Positions 36,639-44,772 of a stretch of 64,000 nt of DNA are shown here, piece after piece. The translations under genes were made by a program, and so were the position numbers. The notes under the pieces were generated by a model. The model was not told the DNA's origin. It did no database searches and saw nothing but the letters and a program-made list of their open reading frames with translations. Origin of the DNA: Pseudomonadota bacterium (GTDB lineage Bacteria; Pseudomonadota; Gammaproteobacteria; Burkholderiales; Burkholderiaceae_C); NCBI GenBank assembly GCA_023387335.1, contig JAEWIF010000054.1, positions 1 to 64,000 of the forward strand, read 5' to 3'. How positions within the stretch are numbered: the first letter of the stretch is position 1; every line of letters begins with the position of its first letter.

Positions 36639-36920
36639 TCAGTGCTTGCCCTTTTCCTCGGCCAGCCGGCGCGCCTCGCGCATCACCACCACGCTCGGCT
36701 GCTTCTCGAACGGAGTGGGCGGCAGGCCGATCAGGGCCTGCAGGTAGGCATGGGCCCGGTTCATGTCCGCGCCGATCATGGCCAGCGCGACCTCATGGTC
36801 GGGCTGGGTCTGGGCGATCTCCAGGTAGGCGGCCCGAAAGCGCGCATAGTCGGCTTCGGCCCGCGCCACCCGTCGCTGCACCGCCTGCATGTTGGCGTAC
36901 TCTTCACGGGTATAGCGCAT
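36639..36920 (-). CDS. Small helical protein, unknown function
   Basis: This 93-residue protein is predicted to be all helix (QRRVARAEADYARFRAAYL, DHEVALAMIGADMNRAHAYL) with a short linker (LIGLPPTPFEKQP). It has no recognised domain. The ATG at 36920 is used; an ATG three codons upstream (36929) is an alternative. Neither has a clear ribosome site. It is about 80 bp after the kinase stop on the same strand. Confidence 0.55.
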   Translation of the reverse strand: MRYTREEYANMQAVQRRVARAEADYARFRAAYLEIAQTQPDHEVALAMIGADMNRAHAYLQALIGLPPTPFEKQPSVVVMREARRLAEEKGKH

Positions 36921-37002
36921 GCGGACCATGCTAGGCAGCCCACGGCCGCGCAGGTGCAACTCGCGTGAAACATCACGCCACCGACTGCAACCGTGAAGCC
37001 CA

Positions 37003-39186
37003 TCACGGAACTTGCGCGGTCGCCGTGGTCGCGCGCGTGAGGGCCTGGCCCAGCATCGCCGGCGTGCAGGGCTTGGGCAGCACGTCCAGGCCCGATCGGG
37101 AGATCGCATCGATCTGTTCGGCGTAGCCCGTCATCAGCACCACCGGCAGCGCGGGCCAGCGTTCGCGCACCTCGCGCGCCAGCGCCGCGCCGTCGATCTC
37201 GCCCGGCATCACCACGTCGCTGAGCAGCACGTCCGGCAGCAAGTCCTGCGCGGCCAGCCAATCGCGTGCCGGCACCGCCCGGTCGAAGTGGGTGACGCGG
37301 CAGCCCATGTTCTCGAGCATGGGCACCAGCGCGCCCGCGACCGCCAGGTTGTCCTCGACCAGCAGCACGTGCAGCGACAGGCGCCACTGTGTCGAGGGAG
37401 CCGTCTCGTCGCGCACCGGCGGCGCCTCGTCGGGCGGGAAGAACATGCGCACGCGCGTGCCCTGCCCCGGCTCGCTGGCGATGGTGGCCGTGCCGCCGGC
37501 GCGCTCGCAAAGCGCGTAGACCTGGCTCAGTCCGAGCCCGGTGCCCTCGCCCACCGGCTTGGTGGTGAAGAAGGGCTCGAACACGCGAGGCAGGACCTCG
37601 GGCGGGATGCCGGGCCCGTTGTCGGCCACCTCCACCAGCACCATCGGGGCGGTGAGCAGTGGCGGCAGTTCGGACGGATCGGCCTTCCGCGCGGTGATCG
37701 CGAGGCGGCCGTGACGGCCCGCGGCATCGCGCGCGTTGATCGCCAGGTTGAGCAGCGCCAGCTCGAACTCCGCCGCGTCCACCCGGATCGGCGACGTGCC
37801 AGGCTGCACCTCGATCACCAGTTCCATACCGGCGCCCAGCACCGGGCTCAGCAGGTCGCGCACCGCCGGCAGTCGCTGCTGGAGCGTCACGTGCTCGGGC
37901 ACCAGGGCCTGCCGGCGCGAGAAGGCCAGCAGCTGGCGCGTGAGCTTGGTGGCGGAGTCCACCGCGCGGCCGATCGATTCGGTGTAGCGGCTGGACGCCT
38001 CCGGATGCTTCATCTGCAACAGCACGAGGTTGTTGCTGATCACCATCAGCGCGTTGTTGAAGTCGTGCGCCACGCCGCCCGTCAGCCGCCCCAGCGCCTC
38101 GAGCTTCTGGGCCTGCAACAGCGCCTCTTCAGCGTTGCGACGGGTCTCGGTCTCCTGGCGCAGGCGGCGCGCCGTCTCCAGCGCCTCGCGGCTGCGGCGC
38201 AGCGCCAGCCGGACCGCCCAGAACAGGCCGAGCACGGGCGGCACGCCGAACGCGGCCAGCACGCCCATCTCACGCAGCCATCGCGCGCTCACCTGGGCCA
38301 CGTCCATGCCGGTGCTCACGTAGATCGGGAACGCGCCCACCTTGCGGAAGGCCACCATGCGTTCGCGGCCGTCGACCGACGAGGCCACGCGCAGCGAGCC
38401 CGAGCCGTCGCCCAGGCGGATGCGGGCGAGCATGTCGCTCTCGGGCGCCAGGCGATCGGGCGCGGCGGACACCGGAGGCCAGCGCGTGAACACCCGGCCG
38501 TCGTTGCGCAGCAGGGTGATCGCCATGCCCGGCTCGTCGGCCGCCAGATCCTCGTGGAAGCGCAGGAAGTAGTCGGTCAGCAGGCTGATCGACAGCACGC
38601 CGCCGAAGCGGCCGTCGGGCTCGCGGCGCGCCATGCTCACGTCGAAGAACGGCTCGCCGGTGGTGCGCGAAACCAGCGGTTCCGACACGTAGACGCCGCC
38701 GCGGCCCTTCTGGTGCCACTGGAAGTAGTCGCGGTCGGAGGCGTCCACCGCGGGCGCCGGGTAGAAGCGGCTGGTGACGCGCGGCCGGCCGTCCGGTCCG
38801 AACACCAGGATGTTCTGCAGCTGCGGCTTGTCCGTGCCCAGCGCGCGCAGCAGCGCATGGATGGCCAGCGCGTCACGCGACAGGCGCTCGGTGGGTCCTT
38901 CCGCGATGTCGCTCACGCGCGCGAGCAGCGTCTCGGTGGTGTCCATCACCTTGAGCGCGTGCTCGGTCGCGATGCGCAGCACACGGTCGAGCCGCAGGTC
39001 GGCTTCAGCGCGCAGCTGCTGGTAGCGGAACACGCCCACCACCACGTACGCCAGCAGCGCCAGCAGCAGCGACAGCCACGGCAGCCAGGCCAGCACGCGC
39101 AGCCGCGACGGCGCCCGCGGCCTGCGGGGCACGCGCGGATTCGGTTCGGGGATCTCGGGCAAGGAACGGCTCAGCGGGAAGCTCAC
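37003..39186 (-). CDS. Hybrid sensor histidine kinase, Cache-type, with receiver domain
   Basis: This protein has 727 residues and starts at GTG 39186. TM1 lies around residues 31-52. A double-Cache sensor fills about 55-300 (DASDRDYFQWHQKGRGGVYV is a hallmark), and TM2 follows. The kinase core has His in LTGGVAHDFNNAL (about 374), the N-box NLAINARDAAG and G boxes DNGPGIPPEV and GTGLGLSQVY. The receiver has its acceptor Asp in LLSDVVMPGE (about 657). Cache kinases commonly sense small organic acids. A single-domain response regulator lies 635 bp upstream (39821) and could receive phosphate from it. Confidence 0.9.
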   Translation of the reverse strand: MSFPLSRSLPEIPEPNPRVPRRPRAPSRLRVLAWLPWLSLLLALLAYVVVGVFRYQQLRAEADLRLDRVLRIATEHALKVMDTTETLLARVSDIAEGPTERLSRDALAIHALLRALGTDKPQLQNILVFGPDGRPRVTSRFYPAPAVDASDRDYFQWHQKGRGGVYVSEPLVSRTTGEPFFDVSMARREPDGRFGGVLSISLLTDYFLRFHEDLAADEPGMAITLLRNDGRVFTRWPPVSAAPDRLAPESDMLARIRLGDGSGSLRVASSVDGRERMVAFRKVGAFPIYVSTGMDVAQVSARWLREMGVLAAFGVPPVLGLFWAVRLALRRSREALETARRLRQETETRRNAEEALLQAQKLEALGRLTGGVAHDFNNALMVISNNLVLLQMKHPEASSRYTESIGRAVDSATKLTRQLLAFSRRQALVPEHVTLQQRLPAVRDLLSPVLGAGMELVIEVQPGTSPIRVDAAEFELALLNLAINARDAAGRHGRLAITARKADPSELPPLLTAPMVLVEVADNGPGIPPEVLPRVFEPFFTTKPVGEGTGLGLSQVYALCERAGGTATIASEPGQGTRVRMFFPPDEAPPVRDETAPSTQWRLSLHVLLVEDNLAVAGALVPMLENMGCRVTHFDRAVPARDWLAAQDLLPDVLLSDVVMPGEIDGAALAREVRERWPALPVVLMTGYAEQIDAISRSGLDVLPKPCTPAMLGQALTRATTATAQVP

Positions 39187-39213
39187 CCATTGTGCTGCCG
39201 CCGCGTGCCTGAC

Positions 39214-39405
39214 TCAATGCAGCGAGCGGTGCCCCGGGGGTCGCGGTTCGTCGCGCTGCGGGTCGAGGTCGCCCGGTTTGGAGGAACCGGTGCCCGGCGC
39301 GGGATTGTTCGCCTGGCGGCGGAGCATTTCCTTCAGCGCGCTCGCCGCGCCTTCGCCCGCGTGGCCGGTCGGCCGGCTGCGGTCCGATGCTTTCGATTTA
39401 CGCAT
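39214..39405 (-). CDS. Small hydrophilic protein, unknown function
   Basis: This 63-residue protein is rich in Arg, Pro, Gly and Lys (RSRPTGHAGEGAASALKEML) and lacks a hydrophobic core. It lies 27 bp before the GTG of the kinase on the same strand. The ribosome site is weak. It could be a short disordered protein or a chance frame in GC-rich DNA. Confidence 0.38.
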   Translation of the reverse strand: MRKSKASDRSRPTGHAGEGAASALKEMLRRQANNPAPGTGSSKPGDLDPQRDEPRPPGHRSLH

Positions 39406-39622
39406 GGCGGAGCAGCTTAGGCCCGGCCACCGTCGCGTTGCTGTAGGCGGCGCGAACAGGCCGCGGTAGGACTTGCCGTGCAGGATGCGTTCCCGCAGGA
39501 AGCGCCGCCGCGCGCCTACGCCCGCGCTTGCCGCCGTCGCACCGCCACAGCGGGCGCCGGCCGATGGCAACGCGGCCGTGCGGCCACTACTTTCAACGCA
39601 TACGCAACCACGGGAGTACGCG

Positions 39623-39802
39623 ATGTCCGAGGACAAGGGCCGCCTGGCGACGCAGGAGCAGCTCATCAGCCTGGAACACGAGTGGGAACGTCGCAACTGG
39701 AGCCAGTGGCTCGGTTGCAGCGAGAAGGAGTTGCAGCACGCCGTCGAATCGATCGGCGCGGATCCTGACAACGTGCGGCGCTTCCTGCGCCAGGCGCGTT
39801 AA
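39623..39802 (+). CDS. DUF3606 family protein
   Basis: This 59-residue protein matches DUF3606: HEWERRNWSQWLGCSEKELQ and HAVESIGADPDNVRRFLRQ. GGGAG lies about seven bases before the ATG at 39623. These small helical proteins are frequent in rhizosphere and soil proteobacteria; the function is unknown. It ends convergently 18 bp from the response regulator gene. Confidence 0.83.
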   Translation: MSEDKGRLATQEQLISLEHEWERRNWSQWLGCSEKELQHAVESIGADPDNVRRFLRQAR

Positions 39803-39820
39803 GGCAGGCGCCTCAGGATT

Positions 39821-40249
39821 TCAGGAAACACGCTGGCCGGAGCGGGCCAGCACCGCTTCCAGCGCCGGCAGGTCCACCGGCTTCGTGAGGTGGGCGTCGA
39901 AGCCCGCATCGGCGGTGCGGCGGCGATCGCCGTCGGCGCCCCAGCCGGTGAGCGCGGCGATGAAGACGTCCTCGAAGCTCGCGTCCTGGCGCAGCGTGCG
40001 GGCGACCTCGAAGCCGTCCATCACGGGCAGCCCCAGGTCGAGCAGCACCACCTGCGGGCGGAACTCGGCGGCGCGTTGCACCGCCTGGCGGCCGTCGGCG
40101 GCGCCGGCGACTTCGTGGCCCAGCATCTCGAGCAGGGCCACCAGGGTCTCCAGGCCGTCCGGGTTGTCCTCGACCACGAGGACACGTCGGGAGCCGCTGT
40201 CATGGGCGGCGGGGGCGGCGGGAGCGAAGGAATCGAAGGAAAGCGACAT
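39821..40249 (-). CDS. Single-domain response regulator (receiver only)
   Basis: This 142-residue receiver domain has an N-terminal extension of about 20 residues (Ala/Ser-rich). The acidic pair is in LVVEDNPDG, the acceptor Asp is D71 in VVLLDLGLPVMDG, and the switch Thr and Lys are in ALTGWGADGD and HLTKPVDL. There is no output domain, so it works as a phosphate shuttle or by protein contact. Its closest genes are the hybrid kinase at 37003-39186 and the FtsH-like gene. The ATG at 40249 is preferred to the TTG two codons earlier. Confidence 0.86.
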   Translation of the reverse strand: MSLSFDSFAPAAPAAHDSGSRRVLVVEDNPDGLETLVALLEMLGHEVAGAADGRQAVQRAAEFRPQVVLLDLGLPVMDGFEVARTLRQDASFEDVFIAALTGWGADGDRRRTADAGFDAHLTKPVDLPALEAVLARSGQRVS

Positions 40250-40294
40250 GGGCAAAACGGCCGCGATGATGCCACGCGAGGAAGCTCAACAAGG

Positions 40295-40433
40295 CCCGGA
40301 AAACACGTAAAGACGGCCCCTTCCGTAGGGAGCCCACCCCAGGCCGACGGGTTGGCATGCCAACAACGTCACGAACCCGTGGCTAGAGGGAAAGTACCCA
40401 TGAGAAAGGGCCGCGCTAGGCGGCCCTTTTTTT
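40295..40433 (+). ncRNA. Candidate structured small RNA with intrinsic terminator
   Basis: No credible ORF covers this stretch. On the plus strand several nested structures occur in order. ACGGGTT (40347-40353) pairs with AACCCGT (40374-40380) and encloses the perfect palindrome TTGGCATGCCAA (40352-40363). GGG-AAAGTA-CCC (40388-40399) forms a small hairpin. Then comes a terminator hairpin with seven T's (40408-40433). The 5' end is a guess; no promoter is clear. No known RNA family is recognised. On the minus strand the same hairpin would sit just after the FtsH-like stop, so a simple 3' UTR role is the alternative. Confidence 0.45.
40408..40433 (+). terminator. Rho-independent terminator (bidirectional stem)
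   Basis: GGGCCGC (40408-40414) pairs perfectly with GCGGCCC (40420-40426) around GCTAG, followed by TTTTTTT (40427-40433) on the plus strand. On the minus strand the same stem is followed by TTTCTC and lies 18 bp past the FtsH-like stop, so it may end that gene too. The plus-strand T-run is the better one. Confidence 0.82.
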
Positions 40434-40450
40434 CGTTGGCTTGCTACCGC

Positions 40451-42580
40451 TCAGGCGGCGGGTTGCAGGCCGACCTTGGAGTTGAAGGTGTAGCAGGCCG
40501 CCTCGAAGCTGCGGATCTCGTGCAGGGCTTCCCGCAGGCTCATCTCGCCGGCATCCATCAGCTTGCCGGCCAGGTGCTCGGTCAGCGGCTTCAGGCGGCC
40601 CAGCATGGCCTTCGTTTCACCGTACAGGCGCTCGCTCTGGGCTTCCATGATCGAGCGAGTCTCCTCGTCCAGCGACTTGCTGCCGTGGCCGTCGTTGGCC
40701 AGCGCACCGAAGTTCAGGCGGGTCTTGCGGTACATGCCCATCTCGCCCACGGCGTGGTGCAGCAGCTTGGTCACCCGCGTGATGTCGTTGTGGGCCCCGT
40801 TGGTGGTGCCTTCCTCGCCGAAGAACAGCTCTTCGTTGGCCATGCCGCCCAGCAGCACGCGCACGTCGTGCTCGATGTCCGACTTGGTCTTGAGCAGGTT
40901 GGCGCCCTGCTTGTGGAACACGAAGCCCAGCGCGTTGTTGCGCGGATTGGCCTTGAGCGAGATCTTGATGGTCTTCATCTCGGCCAGGACCTGGTCCCAG
41001 TTGCCGCCGGCCTTCTTGCGCTCGAACTCGAAGTCCACCAGGAAGTGCCCCCACTCGTGGATGGCGATGACGCGACGGTCGCGCTCGCGCTCCTTGGTGG
41101 TGTTGGTGTTGACGTTGCCCACCAGCACGCGCTCGGCGGCCTTCATCAGGGTGTCGGCGCCGATCATGATGCCGGCCTGCACCGCGGTGATGCCCGCCTG
41201 GTTGACGATGGTCTCCAGGTCGGCCGGGCTGCGGCCCTCGGTGATCTCCACCAGGTGGCGCAGGTCCAGGTCGGGCAGAACCTTGTCGGCGCGCTGCGAC
41301 AGGTAGTGCTGGACGATGGCCAGGCGCTCCTCGCGGTTGGGCAGGCGGAAGTCCACCTTCATCTGGAAGCGGCGCAGCATGGCTTCGTCCATCTGCATCT
41401 GCTCGCTGTTGAAGTTGGAGGCCACGATCCAGATGATCTCGGCGTCGCTCTTGGTGCGCACGCCGTCCAGCACCGCCAGCAGCATGTTCTGTGTGTCGTC
41501 GTCGAACTTGCGGTGGCCGCCGCGCTTCATGAACAGGTCCTGCGCCTCGTCCAGGAACACGATGCAGCGCTTGCGGCGCTTGGCCATCGCGACGATGCGG
41601 CTCAGGGTGTTGGCGCCGCCGCCCACGTAGCCGGTTTCCAGGTTCACGGCCGAGTGGAACAGGATCGGCAGGTTCAGCTCCTTGGCCAGGTAGCTGGCGA
41701 GCTTGGTCTTGCCGGTGCCGGCCGGGCCGCTGAACATCACGTTGAACGGCTTGTTGATGCCGTACTCCGCGTATTCGGCGCGCCGCATGTACTGGTCCTT
41801 GATCTGCGCGACCTCGCCCTTGATGTCGTCCATGCCGACCAGGTCGGTCAGCGAGCCGCTGACCTGCGCGGGCTCGATGAACTTGAGCGACTTGAACTGG
41901 CCCTTCAGCTGGAACGCCAGGAAGCCCAGCAGGCCCAGCGTGAGCGCCGCCGACAGCACGCCGGACACACCGGCCTTCCAGGCGTCCTTCTCGGACTGCG
42001 GGCGGGCGCCGGCGAAGCCCTGGTCTAGCTTCTCGAGCAGCTCGAGGCTGGACGCGTTGAGGTCGGCGCGCGGGATGAAGCTGAGCTTGCCGCTCCACGG
42101 GGCCGAGACGGCCTTGTCCGCGAAGATCTTGGTCTCCATGTCGGACGGGTAGTAGGCGTACTGCTTGCCGCCCGAGGACACCAGGATGAAGCGCTCGGAG
42201 ACGTTCCACATCAGCGGCTTGTAGATCACCGTGATGCGGTCCACCGGATTGGACTGCAGGAAGCTCAGCACCGAGCCGGTGCCGAACACGACGGGTTGCT
42301 GGGTGTCGAACGCGGCGATGCCGTCGGCGGACGCCATGGCGCGCACCTGCTCGGCGACGGCGGCCTGTTTCTGCCACAGGACGGCGGAATAGATGCCGGT
42401 GGCCGGGATCATCAGCGCGACGGCGATCAAGAGGAACTTGACCGCGTTGCTCTGGATGACGAACCAGTCGGAAAAACGGGAGACGGCTTTCTTGATCGAC
42501 AGCCACAGGCTGCCGTTCGGCTGCTCGTCCTTGCTGCCGAATTCGGGGGTGGGAGTAGAACTGACGGATAAATCAGACAT
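40451..42580 (-). CDS. FtsH-like membrane AAA protease, divergent paralogue
   Basis: This protein has 709 residues. TM1 lies around residues 48-66, a soluble domain of about 130 residues lies outside the membrane, and TM2 is around 208-226. The AAA domain has Walker A SGPAGTGKT (about 285) and Walker B CIVFLDEAQDL. The M41 peptidase has the zinc motif HEWGH (about 508) and a later acid in NGAHNDITRVTKLL. Length and order fit FtsH, but AAA pore and arginine-finger regions (MDEAMLRRFQMKVDFRLP) are unlike housekeeping FtsH, so this looks like a second, specialised copy. GAGAGGA lies upstream of the ATG. Stop and 5' region both border structured non-coding DNA. Confidence 0.85.
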   Translation of the reverse strand: MSDLSVSSTPTPEFGSKDEQPNGSLWLSIKKAVSRFSDWFVIQSNAVKFLLIAVALMIPATGIYSAVLWQKQAAVAEQVRAMASADGIAAFDTQQPVVFGTGSVLSFLQSNPVDRITVIYKPLMWNVSERFILVSSGGKQYAYYPSDMETKIFADKAVSAPWSGKLSFIPRADLNASSLELLEKLDQGFAGARPQSEKDAWKAGVSGVLSAALTLGLLGFLAFQLKGQFKSLKFIEPAQVSGSLTDLVGMDDIKGEVAQIKDQYMRRAEYAEYGINKPFNVMFSGPAGTGKTKLASYLAKELNLPILFHSAVNLETGYVGGGANTLSRIVAMAKRRKRCIVFLDEAQDLFMKRGGHRKFDDDTQNMLLAVLDGVRTKSDAEIIWIVASNFNSEQMQMDEAMLRRFQMKVDFRLPNREERLAIVQHYLSQRADKVLPDLDLRHLVEITEGRSPADLETIVNQAGITAVQAGIMIGADTLMKAAERVLVGNVNTNTTKERERDRRVIAIHEWGHFLVDFEFERKKAGGNWDQVLAEMKTIKISLKANPRNNALGFVFHKQGANLLKTKSDIEHDVRVLLGGMANEELFFGEEGTTNGAHNDITRVTKLLHHAVGEMGMYRKTRLNFGALANDGHGSKSLDEETRSIMEAQSERLYGETKAMLGRLKPLTEHLAGKLMDAGEMSLREALHEIRSFEAACYTFNSKVGLQPAA

Positions 42581-42842
42581 GCGTGTCCTCTCGTGTCAGT
42601 GAAATCCTACAGACGACCCGATTTGCGTGCGAGCGAAAAGGACATGAAGGGGCGATCACGCGGCCCTCTCGTGACATATCTGACGAGCGCGACAACGCAT
42701 GTGGCTCTGCCGTATTGACGGCATCGCGGAAAACCCTCCCAAACCCCTCTCGCGAACTCGGCAGGAGGAACCGGACGGTGTGCTCCCGCTCCAAGCTGTT
42801 GGCCGGGTTTTTTTTCAAGTTTCTTCCCCCGGCTGTTTCCGT

Positions 42843-42872
42843 CCCCCCTCCGCGAGGAGTGGGGGACTTTTT
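42843..42872 (+). terminator. Rho-independent terminator in the 42.6-43.0 kb gap
   Basis: CCCCC (42843-42847) plus CTCC pairs with GGAG plus GGGGG (42861-42865) around a GCGA tetraloop, with one unpaired T. ACTTTTT follows, with the T-run at 42868-42872. It works only on the plus strand. No gene on that strand ends nearby, which suggests an unannotated plus-strand RNA or an attenuator ahead of the gene at 43025. Confidence 0.7.
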
Positions 42873-42904
42873 CTTGGCTCGCCGGTTATCACTGGTGAGC
42901 TGCC

Positions 42905-42938
42905 GTTACAGGCGGTAGGCAGCGTCCTACGATGTAAC
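42905..42938. promoter_or_regulatory. Two-part inverted repeat upstream of 43025
   Basis: GTTACA (42905-42910) pairs with TGTAAC (42933-42938), and inside it GTAGG (42915-42919) pairs with CCTAC (42926-42930), with a small internal loop. It lies about 87 bp before the hydrolase-fold start. It could be an operator or an RNA hairpin in a leader. Confidence 0.45.
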
Positions 42939-43024
42939 AGCGCCTCCTCCCAACCGCAGCGCTTGCCGCTGTTCCTAGCATCGCCCTCTTGCCGCCGCGC
43001 AGTGCGGTGGACGGGAGAAGAACA

Positions 43025-43792
43025 ATGTCTCAAGCGGGTCTGTTGTCGGGATTCGCACAGGGCCAGGCGACGCTGGACGCGCTGCGGCAGCCGCTGCGCC
43101 AGCTCTTCAGCGCGCCACGAATGCGCAGCACCACGCATGGCCGCGTCTATGAAGGCCAGGGCCAGCCGGCCCTCGTCTTTCCCCGCCAGGGCACGGGTTC
43201 CGAGAGCACGGCGCCGCTGCGGCGCACGCTGGAGGAAGCCGGCTTCCGTCCGTTCGACTGGGGCCAGGGCCGCAACGACGGCCCGCGCGGCGTCAGCCTG
43301 CACCTCTGGCTGCGCAAGCTCGAGGAAAGCGTGATCGACGCCTTCGAGGTCACGCAGGCGCCGGTGACGCTGATCGGCTGGGGCCTGGCCGGCATCTACG
43401 CGCGGGAGCTGGCCAAGCGCGCCAACCCGCTGGTGCGCCAGGTGATCACGCTGGGCGCGCCGTTCAACACCGGCGCCGATCCGCAGCGCCGCTGCCAGGT
43501 GGTGGGCTTGCTGGACGCCGGCCCCGAACGCATGCCTCTGGCCCTTCGCAACGCGCTTCGGCAGCAGCCGCCGGTGCCCTGCACCGCGCTCTACAGCAAG
43601 GACGACGGCGTGGTGCGCTGGGAGCAGTGCGTGGAGCGCGAGGCCGCCGAGACCGAGAACATCGAGCTGCCCGGCGTGCGCCACGAGGAACTGGCGACGC
43701 ATCCGAAGGCGCTGGAGGTGATCACGCATCGCCTCGCCCAGCCCGAGGGGAGCTGGAAGCCGTACGAGGCAACCAGGCACCTGCTCTCCTGA
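43025..43792 (+). CDS. Alpha/beta-hydrolase-fold protein lacking the nucleophile serine
   Basis: This 255-residue protein resembles esterase/lipase-like proteins: LVFPRQGTGSESTAPLRRTL, VITLGAPFNTG, SKDDGVVRWEQC (acid region) and a conserved His in GVRHEELATHP. The nucleophile elbow, normally GWSxGG, reads G118-W-G120-L-A-G, so the catalytic Ser is replaced by Gly. The DNA (GGC TGG GGC CTG GCC GGC) leaves no doubt. It is therefore probably a non-catalytic relative, or uses another mechanism. The ATG at 43025 follows GGGAGAAG. It ends 8 bp before the operator of the next gene. Confidence 0.76.
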   Translation: MSQAGLLSGFAQGQATLDALRQPLRQLFSAPRMRSTTHGRVYEGQGQPALVFPRQGTGSESTAPLRRTLEEAGFRPFDWGQGRNDGPRGVSLHLWLRKLEESVIDAFEVTQAPVTLIGWGLAGIYARELAKRANPLVRQVITLGAPFNTGADPQRRCQVVGLLDAGPERMPLALRNALRQQPPVPCTALYSKDDGVVRWEQCVEREAAETENIELPGVRHEELATHPKALEVITHRLAQPEGSWKPYEATRHLLS

Positions 43793-43800
43793 TTTCTTGA

Positions 43801-43826
43801 CATCGTCAACCAATTGATTGACGATG
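43801..43826. promoter_or_regulatory. 26-bp palindromic operator of the MarR-GNAT gene
   Basis: CATCGTCAA (43801-43809) and TTGACGATG (43818-43826) are perfect inverted arms; with the CAATTG centre the whole 26 bp is a palindrome with one mismatched pair. It ends 4 bp before the ATG at 43831. A TTGACA (43797-43802) overlaps its left arm and could be a -35 box. It fits autoregulation by the MarR domain encoded just downstream. Confidence 0.7.
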
Positions 43827-43830
43827 GGCC

Positions 43831-44772
43831 ATGGCCCATCCGTCCGTCTCGGCCGCGCACGTCAAGGCGATGCGGGGCTTCAACCGCTTCTACACGCAGC
43901 GCATCGGCGTGCTGGACCCGTACCTGGACAGCGAGTTCTCGCTGACCGAGGTGCGCGTGCTGTACGAGCTGGCGCACCGCGACCAGCCCACTGCCAGCGA
44001 ACTGGGGCGCACGCTGTCGCTGGATGCCGGCTACCTCAGCCGCATCCTGCGCCGCTTCGAGCAGAACGCCTGGCTCGAGCGCGTGCCCTCGCCCGCCGAT
44101 GCCCGCCAGAGCCTGCTGCGCCTGACCGACGCCGGCCGCCAGGCCTTCGAGCCGCTGCAGCAGCGCTCGCGCGACGAGGCCGCCGCCCTGCTGCAGCCGC
44201 TGCCGCCCGGCCAGCGCGATCGCGCCATCGCCGCCCTGCAGACGGTGCAGCGCCTGCTCGATCCCGACGAGCCGCGCGCCCGCACGGTGCAGCTGCGCGA
44301 CCCGCGCCCGGGCGACCTGGGCTGGGTGGTGATGCAGCACGGCGAGGTCTATTCGCGCGAGTACGGCTACACGAGCGAGTTCGAGGCGCTGGTGGCGGAA
44401 GTCGCCGCCGGCTACCTGCGCAAGTTCGATCCCGAATGGGAGAAGGGCTGGATCGCCGAACTGGACGGCGAGCGCGTCGGCTCGGTGTTCGTGGTCCGAA
44501 AGTCCGCCACGGTGGCGCAGCTGCGGCTCCTGATCCTGTCGCCGCATGCGCGCGGCCTCGGGCTGGGCGGACGGCTGGTCGACGAGTGCATCGCGTTCGC
44601 CCGCGCCAAGGGCTATCGCAAGATGGTGCTGTGGACCAACGGGCAGCTCGATGCGGCGCGTGCGATCTACGCGGCCCGCGGCTTCGAGCTGGTGGAGAGC
44701 GAGCCGCTCGAGGCCTATGGCCGGAAGCTGGTCGGCGAGACCTGGTCGCTCGACCTGCGCCAGTCCGCATGA
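43831..44772 (+). CDS. MarR-type regulator fused to a GNAT acetyltransferase
   Basis: This protein has 313 residues. The N-terminal 145 are a MarR winged helix (LTEVRVLYELAHRDQPTASE, LSLDAGYLSRILRRFEQNAW, SPADARQSLLRLTDAGR). Residues from about 150 on form a GNAT domain with the acetyl-CoA loop in SPHARGLGLGGRLVDECI and the tail RKMVLWTNGQLDAARAIYAA. Such bifunctional proteins are known, but their acetyl acceptor is mostly unknown. It starts right after a palindromic operator and is coupled by ATGA overlaps to the EamA transporter and two chromate transporter genes, so it probably controls them. Confidence 0.9.
   Translation: MAHPSVSAAHVKAMRGFNRFYTQRIGVLDPYLDSEFSLTEVRVLYELAHRDQPTASELGRTLSLDAGYLSRILRRFEQNAWLERVPSPADARQSLLRLTDAGRQAFEPLQQRSRDEAAALLQPLPPGQRDRAIAALQTVQRLLDPDEPRARTVQLRDPRPGDLGWVVMQHGEVYSREYGYTSEFEALVAEVAAGYLRKFDPEWEKGWIAELDGERVGSVFVVRKSATVAQLRLLILSPHARGLGLGGRLVDECIAFARAKGYRKMVLWTNGQLDAARAIYAARGFELVESEPLEAYGRKLVGETWSLDLRQSA

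Larger units (their letters stand above)
42581..43024. other. 444-bp intergenic region with terminator and hairpins
   Basis: This is the longest gene-free stretch. It separates the divergent FtsH-like gene and the hydrolase-fold gene. It holds GCCGT-ATTG-ACGGC-type hairpin sequence (42709-42722), an eight-T run near 42808-42815, a strong plus-strand terminator (42843-42872) and a two-part inverted repeat (42905-42938). Short open frames here lack ribosome sites and protein-like composition. A leader RNA, a small RNA or a remnant of a lost gene are all possible. Confidence 0.5.

Noticed and set aside
42705..42930. Possible type I-F CRISPR repeats (CTGCCGTA...GGC-like hairpins near 42706 and 42900)
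   Set aside because: The two hairpins differ too much, are not regularly spaced, and no cas genes are present.
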